Assembly (NCBI GenBank): GCA_900321775.1
Contig: ONXE01000001.1
Coordinates: 1-36,205, forward strand
DNA from: an uncultured Bacteroidales bacterium
GTDB lineage: Bacteria > Bacteroidota > Bacteroidia > Bacteroidales > Paludibacteraceae
Direction of reading: 5' to 3'
Length of the DNA stretch: 36,205 bases
Of this stretch, positions 15,101-23,581 are shown one piece after another. The translations under genes were made by a program, and so were the position numbers. The notes beneath the pieces were generated by a model, which was given only the letters and a program-made list of their open reading frames with translations, had not been told where the DNA came from and did not search any database. The first letter of the stretch is position 1, and every line of letters begins with the position of its first letter.

Positions 15101-16085
15101 AGTGGTCATTGTCCGTCCCCAGTCCGGCAAGTTCTGAGCCCTCCTGAAAACTCACGTGTTTCACCAGACCGCCTATCTCGTAGGCGTTCGGGTCAAACGT
15201 CAGGCCGTTGTCCTTGAAGTAGTAGATGGTATAGGGCTTGCCGTCGCTGTCCTGCACCTCTCTCGAGCGCACGCTGCTCACCACACCGACCCGCCGTGGA
15301 TAGATGCCGCTGAAGGCTTCCTGCTCATAGTGGTGTATGACACCGTATTTCTGCACAAGGTCGCCCATGTCCACATACTTCGCACCGCCGGGCAACTGCA
15401 GTCGGCTTGCGCCATAGCGCTCCCTGTCGATGTTCCGGCTGCTGCCTATCGGGAACAGCCGCGTGTAGAACTTCACGTTGTCGGCCTTGTCCTGCTCCAG
15501 GCTGGTCAGCCCCTCGCCGTAGCCAAGCACAACCGCGCTGCCCCACTCACAGCGGCTCAGGTTCAGCGTCTCGCCGTCAAACCACCATTCCACGCCTACC
15601 GTCTCGGCAAGTTCTTTCAGGGCTTCATCGCAGTATTTGCCTTCGTAGTTGATCACCACGTTATCGGTGCCTTCCACGCTGCCCACCTTGAAGTTCGTTG
15701 TCTGGTCCATGCCGTCGTTGATGCACTTCACTATCAGGCGCACATGATCCACGGGACGGGCGGTCAGCGTGAACACTGCCTCGTTATCGCCGTCCGTGTT
15801 GTTCAGTACCAGAAAACGCTTGATAAGGCTCTCTATGCCGTACAGCTTCAGACTGTACTCCCATTCCACGCTGCTCTTTTCCGCAGGCTCGTATTTCTCC
15901 ACGGCCCAGTAACGCTCACCGCCGAAGTCCACGTAGTCATTCACGTCGATGGCCACATGCTCATACAGCGTGAAGCCCAGGCTCAGCACATTGTCTGCCT
16001 GAACCTCCTTGTCCTGCGTACTGCTGTCGTTGGCTTGCAGTTCCGCTTTCTCATTGCCGTACTGGTCATATAGTGTTAGAAGCAT
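12123..16085 (-). CDS. Tail tip / tail-associated baseplate hub protein
   Basis: A 1320-residue structural protein. The N-terminal about 400 residues resemble the Tal/gp37-like tail-hub proteins of siphophages (SLGFTLYEHVAIDVNDYV, WAVEKYEP and so on). The central part includes a helical region (DKLTVRQVMTVFELLVEKI, near 700) and beta-rich modules, and the end looks like a small receptor-type beta domain. It follows the distal tail protein and precedes the fibre, which is the usual order of a siphophage tail tip. It would link the tail tube to the fibre. No peptidase or lysozyme motif was identified with confidence. Confidence 0.75.
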   Translation of the reverse strand: MLLTLYDQYGNEKAELQANDSSTQDKEVQADNVLSLGFTLYEHVAIDVNDYVDFGGERYWAVEKYEPAEKSSVEWEYSLKLYGIESLIKRFLVLNNTDGDNEAVFTLTARPVDHVRLIVKCINDGMDQTTNFKVGSVEGTDNVVINYEGKYCDEALKELAETVGVEWWFDGETLNLSRCEWGSAVVLGYGEGLTSLEQDKADNVKFYTRLFPIGSSRNIDRERYGASRLQLPGGAKYVDMGDLVQKYGVIHHYEQEAFSGIYPRRVGVVSSVRSREVQDSDGKPYTIYYFKDNGLTFDPNAYEIGGLVKHVSFQEGSELAGLGTDNDHYFEVNFDSETREFEIITIWPYDDDRQLPGDTLVPKPGDKYILWNIRMPDEYYTLAETEFQSAVEEYNRKHTQDVSRYKAPTDHVWIEDTGTELEVGRRVRLKSQEYFPRLGYRESRITRISRSVNLPSQMDLEISDALSSGTLDKIDDAISDAKSYAGSILGAVNVPDLIRSWDETKPTDNNIYSARRTHKEFLSKNTADRAKKKIIFDEGIEAGDFEAGSRGGHIDGQGNAELLTLVVRQLLRSARFVDGFGGEGWQLWIDEQELANLTIDKLTVRQVMTVFELLVEKIRSVGGQIVVSAANGKIKTVEEVDGYYKITFEQENTFQAHDLMRSQTFTGGNLKSYWVEVAAVDGNSVLVETSEFDASLPAEADEVVLMGNTENALRQNLILISATEDGQPRIDVMDGVKAKNFTDCLRARLGNLDGIKDDWFPADNQPHGNGLYSDNAYLRGTFLLVTGEDIKTKFEITEGKIASSVSALRQDFAIDRGYLNNPSFDEGLSKWLTENETVFWLVGNKWIWANENVLTKKGDGASVTKDDGRVVVRIKNKYITQKNANLRSKPTMETNPTTGQKEAKPVYLSFLYRCAEAGTLKVRFEGVDKAGFENFNSMDVEEELAVTDGYKQYTCNGLWNGTGDFKLSFTGDIYLYMLILSTDKIESLTYKYRTLFEQSEKLVKIAAQNFDQNGNVLAESGIMVKAEGTGIYAQGPDGKLALIGVGVEESYTDEEGQEQTRTVIKLTADNIKLEGLVTANQNFKIKEDGSIEAVNGKFTGEINASSGTIGGFAISSHSLVSQDYDGSEMYLSSDLLRFTDTNGTNNSVYIGADTVPPSSGGSWSCPMRVSVERDDGDDGIKIYSNIGIHISATGAKSWDDMPFTGNHALYIADGDICGFRLRTRRVSKNQTLSDYDGVILTVGSENITLTLPANPKEGQIYMFKQMSSGSYTLQVGDSSHNINDGRTNRKQSWTVNSGCFVILVWDRVNKLWCAGYTNNN

Positions 16086-16109
16086 ATTCTAATGACGTTT
16101 TAATATCGT

Positions 16110-16574
16110 TTATATAATGGGTTCGGGTTCCTTGAACGTCACCTTGTAACGTCCTGCCTGCACACCCTCCTTCCACAGATAGGTCAGGCTCCGGAACTGG
16201 GTGCTCGACGAATAATACATGCGCAGGGTCAGTCCGAGGGAGGGGAAACGCACCGTCAGCCAGCCGTTCTCGCCCGTCTTCAGGAACTGGATGAACGCCT
16301 GGTACTTCTGCAGCCACTCCGTCCTCGTCTGCGCATATTGGGCAAAGTGAAGCGTCACCTCGCGCTCCTGGTTCGCCACCGTCAGCGTCCGGGAGTATTT
16401 CTTGCCGTTAGCCTCCCTGATGTCAACACCTACGTGCGTCTTCGTCTTGCTCGGCGTGAGGATGGCGTTCAGGTTATCCCTGCCGCCTTTCTTCTCCTCC
16501 GTCAGGAACACGCCGTACTCCTGCCAGATGTCGGTGCCGTTAATCAGCACCTGTCCTGATAGTATATGTGCCAT
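16110..16574 (-). CDS. Distal tail (Dit-like) protein
   Basis: A 154-residue beta-rich protein starting MAHILSGQVLINGTDIWQEY, with a GENGWLTVRFPSLGLTLRMYY segment near residue 102. Size, beta content and position between tape measure and hub fit a distal tail protein, which forms the ring at the end of the tail tube. It lies 3 bp downstream of the tape measure stop. Assignment is by context and general resemblance. Confidence 0.65.
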   Translation of the reverse strand: MAHILSGQVLINGTDIWQEYGVFLTEEKKGGRDNLNAILTPSKTKTHVGVDIREANGKKYSRTLTVANQEREVTLHFAQYAQTRTEWLQKYQAFIQFLKTGENGWLTVRFPSLGLTLRMYYSSSTQFRSLTYLWKEGVQAGRYKVTFKEPEPII

Positions 16575-16577
16575 AAT

Positions 16578-19500
16578 CTATTTCACTTTCAGTCCGTCAC
16601 GTATCATTTTCTTGATGTCTTCCTTAATCTCACCCAGCGACTGAGCGCTGCTGCCCGTGTTCGTTGCTATCTGGCGCAGGTGGTCCTGCACCGAACTCAT
16701 ACGGCTGGCTACGTCCTCCAGCCTGTCGTCCATGCTCGCCCAGTGCATCTGTCCGCTTACGAACAGCCCCTCCAGTTTGCCTGCCTGATCCTGGCTCATC
16801 GTCGTGAAGGCTCCGGCCTTGCCGCTCTGCTGAACGGTGTCATTACCAACAATGTCGATACCTGCACCCTCCATAGCCATCTCCATTACCTGTGCAGCGT
16901 TTTGCAGGACTGGCAACTGGGCTTCAATAGCAGCGGAGGCTTGCTTGGCGAACTCAGCAACAGCGGCCATATAGGCAGTCTCGTCAATCTGACCTGTCGA
17001 GTAGGCGATGGTCAAATCTTCAAGCTGCTCTTGGAACGGTTCGAAGATATTCTTCGTTATCATGGCTTTCAGAGCGTCCTGCGCTATGTTTTTGAACGTA
17101 TCAGCGGCATACTCTCTGAACTTATCCATGACATCTTCACCATTGGAAAGCCAATCCCACAAAGCATCCGTGAGATTATCAACGAGGGGGGAGAATGCTT
17201 CGGACACATATTCATGCACCTCGTCGATAAATTCCCGTATCTTTTCGCTGTATTCAAGCAGTTGTTCAAGAGTCTCACGCGTCTCGCCAACCAAAGTCGG
17301 ACCTTTTTCCAAGATTTTCTTTGCCACCTCTGGGTCGATGAGTTGCACACCTTTGACTTCCTCGAACAAGTCTTGTCCCCAATTCTCTTTCACCCACGAC
17401 TGCAAGTCTTGCGTCTTTTCTGATCGGAAGAATGTTTTATGCCTTGTCTGCACACGCATGTTGTTGATGGCGGCAGTCTGACCTTCCTTATAGGTCAGAC
17501 CGTCAATACCGGCTCTGACAGCATTACCCAATGCGGCTCCGACGCCTGAGAAGATGGCTGTGCCGATGGCGGCCACAACGGTCGCACCAAGGGCGGCACC
17601 GATGGCCGTTCCTCCAATCGCAGAACCGATGGCTGCACCAAGGGCTGCTCCTGGACCTGCCCCTGCACCGAATGTCAGGATACCTGCAACTATACCTATA
17701 ATCGCTCCCAAGATGGCTGGCGCCCATTTTGAGAAACCGCTACTGGCATTCCTATAGATTTCTTGCGGCATCGCAGCTACCTCACCATAAGCCTTTGCGT
17801 ATTGTGCGTTCAGTTCTGCGTTCTTCTTTAGTTGAGTCAATCCGTTCTCGTAGAACCATGACTCGCTGGTGAGTCGCTGTTCCAACTGCTCAATCTCCAA
17901 CTCAATCATACGCATTCGCTTCTCGTTAAGCTCACGTTGCTTGGCAGCATAGTGCTCGTACAGCGACTCCGCATCCGGCAGCAGTTTGTCGAGTGCCAGG
18001 TTCATATCAACCATTGCGGACACAGTACCTGCCACGGCTGAGAACTGCCCAAGCGCCTTCTCGAAGCCTGTTGCATTGACGTTGATATTCTTGATGTTCT
18101 CAAAGGCACCACCAACAGAGCCAAGTATATTGCCGAGGGCACCAAGAGAGTCACCAAGTTTCCCGCCGACCATCTCACCGAGTTGGTTCAATGTGTCAGC
18201 AAACTGATTAAGTCTTTTCGCACAATCCGTTGATGCTTTAATCAGCTTGGTATAAGCCTTCGACTCTTTGTCTTTGGCTGCGGCGAGCAGTCGGCTTGCC
18301 TCTGCTTCCGTATAGGTGCTGCCTGTTGAAGCATTGATAACGGTATGGCCTCCCTTTACTTTGTCATAGATGTCCTGCGCATCTTTAACTTCTTTCTGAG
18401 CGTCTGCAAGGTCTTTCAATGCCTTAGTCAGAGCCTCAAATGGGTTTCGGTTATCAAGTTCATCATACATCTGCTGAAGAGTCTCTGTGTACTCCCTCAG
18501 TTGATAGGGGTCAAGGCTCTTGGCTGCTGCTTCCTTGGCATCCTCGAACTTCTTTATGAGTGACTGCAATGTTTGGGTTGAGGTATTGCCCAAATTCTCA
18601 AACGCGCGAATGTACTCTTGCGAGTTGCGCAAGTTGGTCAGTCTCTTATTGCTCAATTCCTCCTGTAGCTTCCGTTCAAGGAGCAACGCTTTTCCCTCGT
18701 CACCATTGGCACGCGCTTCTGCAATCTGATCCCGATAGTCCTCCGTGATAGCCAACTCTTGTTGTAATTCATCGCCATATTCCTTCAGGTACTGGCGCAT
18801 CGACTGTAGTTGTGCCTTACGGCGTACTCTTTCCCGTTCCGCTTCCTCATCTGCTATTTCAGCCTCTCCTGCGGCAAGTTTTGATTTTGCCAAGGTACGG
18901 GCAGCATCTAATGCGTCCTTTTGGTCCTTAGTCAGTTCTCCCTTCTGCGCATCGCGCCATTCCTTTTCAAGAGCAGCAAGTTCCGCTATCTCTTTGTCAT
19001 AGTCCAGACGCAACTGGGCACGTTTTTTTTCCGCCCCCTCCGCCATCAGGTCTATCTCAGCTTGACGGTTCTTTGCCTGTAGTTCTGTAAGTGCCTCGGC
19101 ACGGTCTTCCTCTTCTTTAAGGTCATTGCCGCCACCATTGCCGCCACCACCATTTCTTCCAGAACCTCCAGAGCCTCCGGAATCGCCGCCACCATTGTAA
19201 CGGAGATGAGCTGGTATTTTTGATTTGGCTTCAGCAGCCTTCTGTTCTGCCTGTTCCCATTTGTCTGCGTAGAAATCCACTGTTTCGTTAAGACCAGCCT
19301 GGAGTTGCCTGTTCGTTTCTCTGGCTTGTTCTCTACGATAGGCATTCACCTTATCCACGCCCGATTTAGTTAAGCCAAGGTTCTGTGTGTAGGATATTCC
19401 GGCACTGGGGGAATACATTGTACTGTAGTTGATGTCCCCAGCCGTCAGTCCTGCAGCCCTATATTCATCATCAGAAATCTTCTCACCTTGTTTGGCTGTC

Positions 19501-21002
19501 GTATAGTAATCTCCAGTCGCACGGCTTTTCACACGGTGCTCCCACTTTTCCGCACGTTCCTTGATAGCCTGTTTATAGAGATCACTATACGCCTCAGCCT
19601 CTGCTACGGCTTTTAATGCAGCTATGACTTGCGGAGCCATATTCACCAACACTTGTTCCGCATCGGTCACGGAGTTTACATTCAATCCTAACTCATGAAA
19701 CTTGTTGGCGTTTTCCTTGATCCACTTGTTCTTCTCGCTCTCTGTCTTCAAGCGGCTCCATTGCTGTTGCAGGGAACGATATTTAGCCTCCACGTTACCT
19801 GCCGCCTGACCAAGGGCACGGGACATGTCTTCCTGTTGCTTCCTCAGACGCTCACTTTCCTCTCGCTGACGTTTCTCGGCTGCTGTTGCTTCTTTAGAGC
19901 CTACCGTGAAGGCCACCAACGCGCCTACCACAGTCAGGATGGCTGTCGCCAAGAGTACATAAGGATTTGCTTTAGCCACAAGATTGAAAGCAGCCTGCGC
20001 TATGGTGGCAGCCTTGGTCACAATTATACCTCTTCCTTCGGCTGCTGTTCGTATAGAGATTGCTGCCGCATGTGCTTTCTCCTGAACGGTACGGATTCCC
20101 ATCATAAGGGAACTCTCTTTCTGGAGGTTGTTCTGAATAACAGTCAGGGCATTGCTGATGGCGAGTGTTGCCTGGAGTTTAGTTTGAATGTTTATCAAAT
20201 CTTCCTGGCTTGCACCGAACATCTGGAAAACACTCACAGCGGCACCTGCAGAGGATGTAACGACATTCAAGCCTTGCGCAATACCATCCAAGTGCTTTGT
20301 GTCGGAAGCCTCTCCACGAATTTGGGTGTTGGCATCGTCCATCGCATCACGCAACTCTCCGGCTTTCTTTATCAGGTCCTCCAACTTACGCTTCAGTTCC
20401 ATACCAGCAGCGGAGTTTCTCTCCGCATCAGTCATTCGGCGATATTCAACGGTGGTACTGGCAATCTCATTGGTCAGCAGTCTAAGTTGCGCTCTCATAC
20501 TCTCGGTCTGCTGATCTGGAACTGTAGAGGAGGCATTCTTGACGATAGTGGGTATCAGTTCTGCATTTTTCTGTATAGCATCAAGTGCTTCGTTCATCCA
20601 GGTCTCCACCTGTTCCATTTCTTGCTTGGTCGTTTCAGCCAATGCAGTATTTCCACTCTCCAGGGCAGAGCGCAGTGTATCTTCCATAGAACGGAGCCGT
20701 CCGGCTTGTGCCTCGACAAACTTCACGTTCTGCTCGCTCGACTTCATCAGCACACCGGCTGTCTCTTTTTCAGACACACCCATAGCCTTCAGGGAGGCGG
20801 ACATCTTTTCCACCCCTTGACGCAAACCGACAAGTTTGCTGTTGTATTTGTCTGAAGCCCTTGCTCCTTCCTCACCGCTTTGGCTCAGAACTTCGCCTAA
20901 ACGACGAGAGGCATCAAGCAACTGCTCGATACCTGCACGGCTCTTATCTACTCCTTTCGACAAGCCGTCCTTCATCAGGAACTCTATCTCTACTGGTTTC
21001 AT
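16578..21002 (-). CDS. Tape measure protein
   Basis: A 1474-residue, largely coiled-coil protein. It has long charged helical repeats, a hydrophobic segment near 343-366 (LLATAILTVVGALVAF), a glycine-rich linker near 605-625, and a long Gly/Ala-rich hydrophobic stretch at about 1091-1168. These are typical of tail tape measure proteins, which set tail length and often carry membrane-active segments for DNA delivery. At the usual 0.15 nm per residue the length suggests a tail of roughly 220 nm. It follows the frameshifted chaperone pair, the standard arrangement in long-tailed phages. Confidence 0.93.
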   Translation of the reverse strand: MKPVEIEFLMKDGLSKGVDKSRAGIEQLLDASRRLGEVLSQSGEEGARASDKYNSKLVGLRQGVEKMSASLKAMGVSEKETAGVLMKSSEQNVKFVEAQAGRLRSMEDTLRSALESGNTALAETTKQEMEQVETWMNEALDAIQKNAELIPTIVKNASSTVPDQQTESMRAQLRLLTNEIASTTVEYRRMTDAERNSAAGMELKRKLEDLIKKAGELRDAMDDANTQIRGEASDTKHLDGIAQGLNVVTSSAGAAVSVFQMFGASQEDLINIQTKLQATLAISNALTVIQNNLQKESSLMMGIRTVQEKAHAAAISIRTAAEGRGIIVTKAATIAQAAFNLVAKANPYVLLATAILTVVGALVAFTVGSKEATAAEKRQREESERLRKQQEDMSRALGQAAGNVEAKYRSLQQQWSRLKTESEKNKWIKENANKFHELGLNVNSVTDAEQVLVNMAPQVIAALKAVAEAEAYSDLYKQAIKERAEKWEHRVKSRATGDYYTTAKQGEKISDDEYRAAGLTAGDINYSTMYSPSAGISYTQNLGLTKSGVDKVNAYRREQARETNRQLQAGLNETVDFYADKWEQAEQKAAEAKSKIPAHLRYNGGGDSGGSGGSGRNGGGGNGGGNDLKEEEDRAEALTELQAKNRQAEIDLMAEGAEKKRAQLRLDYDKEIAELAALEKEWRDAQKGELTKDQKDALDAARTLAKSKLAAGEAEIADEEAERERVRRKAQLQSMRQYLKEYGDELQQELAITEDYRDQIAEARANGDEGKALLLERKLQEELSNKRLTNLRNSQEYIRAFENLGNTSTQTLQSLIKKFEDAKEAAAKSLDPYQLREYTETLQQMYDELDNRNPFEALTKALKDLADAQKEVKDAQDIYDKVKGGHTVINASTGSTYTEAEASRLLAAAKDKESKAYTKLIKASTDCAKRLNQFADTLNQLGEMVGGKLGDSLGALGNILGSVGGAFENIKNINVNATGFEKALGQFSAVAGTVSAMVDMNLALDKLLPDAESLYEHYAAKQRELNEKRMRMIELEIEQLEQRLTSESWFYENGLTQLKKNAELNAQYAKAYGEVAAMPQEIYRNASSGFSKWAPAILGAIIGIVAGILTFGAGAGPGAALGAAIGSAIGGTAIGAALGATVVAAIGTAIFSGVGAALGNAVRAGIDGLTYKEGQTAAINNMRVQTRHKTFFRSEKTQDLQSWVKENWGQDLFEEVKGVQLIDPEVAKKILEKGPTLVGETRETLEQLLEYSEKIREFIDEVHEYVSEAFSPLVDNLTDALWDWLSNGEDVMDKFREYAADTFKNIAQDALKAMITKNIFEPFQEQLEDLTIAYSTGQIDETAYMAAVAEFAKQASAAIEAQLPVLQNAAQVMEMAMEGAGIDIVGNDTVQQSGKAGAFTTMSQDQAGKLEGLFVSGQMHWASMDDRLEDVASRMSSVQDHLRQIATNTGSSAQSLGEIKEDIKKMIRDGLKVK

Positions 21003-21041
21003 GCTTCTTGTTTTGTTTGTTGCGATGGCATCGCAACCTCG

Positions 21042-21350
21042 TTACTTCAACTGGCTTTGGTAAAAGCCGACAATACCTGCAGCTTCGTCCTCGGCACTCT
21101 GGTTCTCTTTCTTTTTCTTCACATCCACATAGCGCGGTGCGTCGGCAATCATCATAATCAGCGTCTGGTAGTTTACACCATTCAGAATGTAGTCAACACT
21201 CCAGCCTGTAGCATTCGCTATCGACCATATAAATCCGAAGGGGCTATGGGAGCCTTCCCAACGGCTCTTTAACTCCCCTTCCTTCCCTGGCTCAGTCTCA
21301 GCTTCATCGGATTCGCCATCTCTGCTGATCTGATAATAGGCATAAAAGGG
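21042..21350 (-). CDS. Tail chaperone -1 frameshift extension (GT-type)
   Basis: A minus-strand open frame without its own good start begins inside the previous gene and ends at the TAA at 21042. It encodes YAYYQISRDG at its start, then GWSVDYILNGVNYQTLIMM, which is typical of phage tail chaperone T domains. The entry point is the slippery heptamer CCCTTTT on the minus strand (plus 21344-21350), in frame as C CCT TTT for the upstream gene. A -1 slip there yields a product of about 235 residues. The arrangement matches the lambda G/GT system: both products hold the tape measure during tail assembly. Confidence 0.85.
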   Translation of the reverse strand, partial: PFYAYYQISRDGESDEAETEPGKEGELKSRWEGSHSPFGFIWSIANATGWSVDYILNGVNYQTLIMMIADAPRYVDVKKKKENQSAEDEAAGIVGFYQSQLK

Positions 21351-21748
21351 CTTGTGCCCATCAGGGTCACGAACTTCTCAAACGCCGCTTTCTGGTACTC
21401 CCACTTCATGCGGTGGCGGATAAACCACGACAATACGCACGTCGGCAGCCACCAGTGGGGCATCGTCAGGGCTATCATGCGGCTCAACTTCTTGCCGTGC
21501 TTCGCCAGGAACGCCATCTGACCGTCATAGTCCAATGCTTCGAACTCAGCCAACGTCATGCCTACACTCAGCCACGTCCGCGCTATCTGTATCTGTCGGG
21601 CCATCGTCGGGCGCTTCATTGTAAGCCTCAGGTGCAGCGGTTCCTTCCGGAACGGCACCTTAAAATCCTTGAGAGGGAGGGAAACGCCCACGTTCAGCAA
21701 GGCTTCCGCTCCCTCTCTCTGGATCTCTTGGATGATATGCGCGTCCAT
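21269..21748 (-). CDS. Tail assembly chaperone (G-type)
   Basis: A 159-residue helical protein between the tail tube and tape measure genes. Its start overlaps the tube stop (TGATGG). The zero-frame product ends RKGS shortly after the slippery CCCTTTT, as expected for the shorter product of a frameshifted chaperone pair. It probably binds the tape measure protein during tail assembly and is not in the mature virion. Confidence 0.85.
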   Translation of the reverse strand: MDAHIIQEIQREGAEALLNVGVSLPLKDFKVPFRKEPLHLRLTMKRPTMARQIQIARTWLSVGMTLAEFEALDYDGQMAFLAKHGKKLSRMIALTMPHWWLPTCVLSWFIRHRMKWEYQKAAFEKFVTLMGTSPFMPIIRSAEMANPMKLRLSQGRKGS

Positions 21749-22248
21749 CAGCCTTCAGCAGGGGTGTTGTTGATTTCGTATGGAGCACCACCAGCGGCGG
21801 GCTTGTTCACCTTCAACTGGCACTCTACCTTCGACACCTCGGTCAAGGTCAACTTGCCGCCAAGGTTCGCCAGGATAGTACCGTTCGGGATGGTCATCGT
21901 CTGACCGCTCACGAAGTCAATGGTCCACTGGCCGCTCTTCTCCACAAGGCTCGTCGGGGCTTTCCATCCAGTAACGGTGGCATTTTGCCCCTCACCAGTA
22001 GTTACCAACTCGCCGCCAAGCACGTTGTGCAGGTTCTCGTAGTCTAACTGGATGAGGTTGAACGTCGGGCTGATCTGACCGTTCTTCTGAACCAAGGTCA
22101 GTACCGGGGCATCAGGCACCTGCTCGGCTTCCACGTCGGTGGTTTCTGGCTTCGTGCCGCCCCAGTCCCAACTGCCTTTCTCAATGTAACCGATTACTGC
22201 GGTTCCAAACTTTACGGCTGCTATGCCGTAGATAAAATTCTTGTTCAT
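21748..22248 (-). CDS. Major tail tube protein
   Basis: A 166-residue protein beginning MNKNFIYGIAAVKFGTA, with a beta-rich body (VLTLVQKNGQISPTFNL) and a C-terminal Gly/Ala tail. Position directly upstream of the tail chaperone and tape measure identifies it as the tail tube protein. The ATG overlaps the stop of the preceding gene (AAATGA). No sheath gene lies beside it, which favours a siphophage tail. I chose the start at 22248 rather than the longer frame to 22314 because that overlaps the spanin gene. Confidence 0.8.
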   Translation of the reverse strand: MNKNFIYGIAAVKFGTAVIGYIEKGSWDWGGTKPETTDVEAEQVPDAPVLTLVQKNGQISPTFNLIQLDYENLHNVLGGELVTTGEGQNATVTGWKAPTSLVEKSGQWTIDFVSGQTMTIPNGTILANLGGKLTLTEVSKVECQLKVNKPAAGGAPYEINNTPAEG

Positions 22249-22889
22249 TTTTTCAGTTTTATAAAGATGATGATTGTTGCTAATATACCGGACAATAGTC
22301 CGTAAAAATACCATTTCAATGCCGTTCCAATAGCATTAGGGGGCTTTTCCTTCACCTCCTCCAGTTCATGCGACGTGGCTGCCAAGCGGTTTTGCATCTC
22401 GTTCAGGCGCTCATCGTACTGGCTGTGAAGGTTCCGTATCTGGCGCTCGTAACGCTCGCACTGCAGCTGCAGACTGTCGCACGAGGCATACACATAGATG
22501 TACTCGGGCTCGGTGGCAGTAGCTGCCTTGCGTGATACCTTCACGCTCGCCTGACCGCTGCGCTCTGAATAGCTTGCTCCGGCAGGGAGGCTACGGAGGC
22601 TGTCCGTCGCTATCGTCAACGTCACCGCCGACATCGGCACCTTCACTGGCTCCGTCCGGATTTCTACCAGTTCGCTTACGCTGTCTATAGCCAGGCGAAT
22701 CACGCTGTCCGTGCGGATGGTTTCCGACAACTGCTCTTCCTTTGCCTTCGTCACGCTCTTTCGATGTGCGGCGCATCCTGTCAAGAACAGGACACTCAGC
22801 ACTATAGCGGCAACTGTTGGCATCGTCAATAGCTTTCCTGAGCCGGGCCATCTCGCGTTTCGTCGAGCCAAGGTCTTTCCGTGTCTCAT
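22245..22889 (-). CDS. Spanin-like lipoprotein with C-terminal membrane anchor
   Basis: A lipobox LTGC follows a hydrophobic stretch (cleavage before Cys39 from the 22889 start, or Cys17 from ATG 22823). The middle is helical with a coiled coil (about 135-180), and the C-terminus is a transmembrane segment (YFYGLLSGILATIIIFI) ending KLKK. A lipidated N-terminus plus an inner-membrane C-terminus is the layout of a unimolecular spanin, which joins outer and inner membranes at lysis. It follows the amidase and the TM protein, so it belongs to a lysis cassette. I give the longer start because it supplies basic residues before the signal, but 22823 is also possible. It overlaps the previous gene by 299 bp in another frame. 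Confidence 0.7.
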   Translation of the reverse strand: MRHGKTLARRNARWPGSGKLLTMPTVAAIVLSVLFLTGCAAHRKSVTKAKEEQLSETIRTDSVIRLAIDSVSELVEIRTEPVKVPMSAVTLTIATDSLRSLPAGASYSERSGQASVKVSRKAATATEPEYIYVYASCDSLQLQCERYERQIRNLHSQYDERLNEMQNRLAATSHELEEVKEKPPNAIGTALKWYFYGLLSGILATIIIFIKLKK

Positions 22890-23106
22890 TCAACTCTTGT
22901 TTTAAGGGTTCTACAATGTTCTCAACCAATATACGGGTGGCTTGCTCAGTGTTTGTTATCTTCACCGTGTCGCTTTCGGCCAGAGCCTTCTCTGCCTCCG
23001 CACGCGCCTTCTTCAAGGCACTCCGGATGGTCACGATGGAGATAATGGCACCGACCAGGCTACCGCCTAATATCACGTTGAGGATTTGACTGAGGTCCAT
23101 TTCCAT
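22591..23106 (-). CDS. Small membrane protein of the lysis cassette (holin or i-spanin-like)
   Basis: A 171-residue protein with one N-terminal transmembrane helix (about 8-27, ILGGSLVGAIISIVTI), then a charged coiled coil to about residue 93. A Cys-containing region follows (SCRYSAECPVLDRM). The last roughly 75 residues overlap the lipoprotein gene in another frame and are of low complexity. It lies between the amidase and the spanin. A holin or an Rz-like inner-membrane partner would both fit; one TM helix plus a periplasmic coiled coil favours the second. Function inferred from layout. Confidence 0.6.
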   Translation of the reverse strand: MEMDLSQILNVILGGSLVGAIISIVTIRSALKKARAEAEKALAESDTVKITNTEQATRILVENIVEPLKQELNETRKDLGSTKREMARLRKAIDDANSCRYSAECPVLDRMRRTSKERDEGKGRAVVGNHPHGQRDSPGYRQRKRTGRNPDGASEGADVGGDVDDSDGQPP

Positions 23107-23113
23107 ATATCAA

Positions 23114-23581
23114 CTATTGATTGATTCCTATTTCTTTGAGCCACTTTTGAACGTCGAAACTCGGACAGGCCTTGTTAGCGACCTCCCTGTGGCCGATGAT
23201 CTTCACTTTCGGGAAACGTTTGTGGAAGTCCAGCACATAGGCTTTCAATGCCGCTTTCTGTGCCGCAGTCCGGGTGTCTTTCGGAGTCTGACCGTCAACG
23301 GCCAGACCTCCGACATACACCACGTGGCGGCTGATGGCATTGTAGCCCACTGCTCCGTTGGTGATTTCCCAAGGGTCCACTAAGGCATCCTCGTTGTTCT
23401 TCACCAGACGCTCCACCTTGCCGTCCAAGTGTATCATATCTGTGTAACCCACCTGCTTCCAGCCACGACCACCCTTCGACACAGGGTCTGTGTGCCAGTG
23501 GCGAATTTCACTGCTTTTCACCTCACGGCCTTCGCGCGTGGCTGTGCAGTGGATTACAAGATATTGCAGGGGCTTACTCAT
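23114..23581 (-). CDS. N-acetylmuramoyl-L-alanine amidase endolysin (T7 lysozyme type)
   Basis: A 155-residue Amidase_2 enzyme that cleaves the MurNAc-L-Ala bond in peptidoglycan. Predicted zinc ligands are His11 (VIHCTAT), His131 (IIGHRE) and Cys139 (KACPSFDV). Catalytic Tyr46 and Lys137 match T7 lysozyme Tyr46 and Lys128; Lys and Cys keep the same two-residue spacing. There is no signal peptide, so release needs a holin. It overlaps the upstream 90-residue gene by 4 bp (ATGA) and starts the lysis cassette. Confidence 0.93.
   Translation of the reverse strand: MSKPLQYLVIHCTATREGREVKSSEIRHWHTDPVSKGGRGWKQVGYTDMIHLDGKVERLVKNNEDALVDPWEITNGAVGYNAISRHVVYVGGLAVDGQTPKDTRTAAQKAALKAYVLDFHKRFPKVKIIGHREVANKACPSFDVQKWLKEIGINQ

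Noticed and set aside
12123..16085. Second DGR target in the tail tip gene
   Set aside because: I saw no copy of the TR core or its AAY-rich pattern in this gene. Only one VR is supported in the window.
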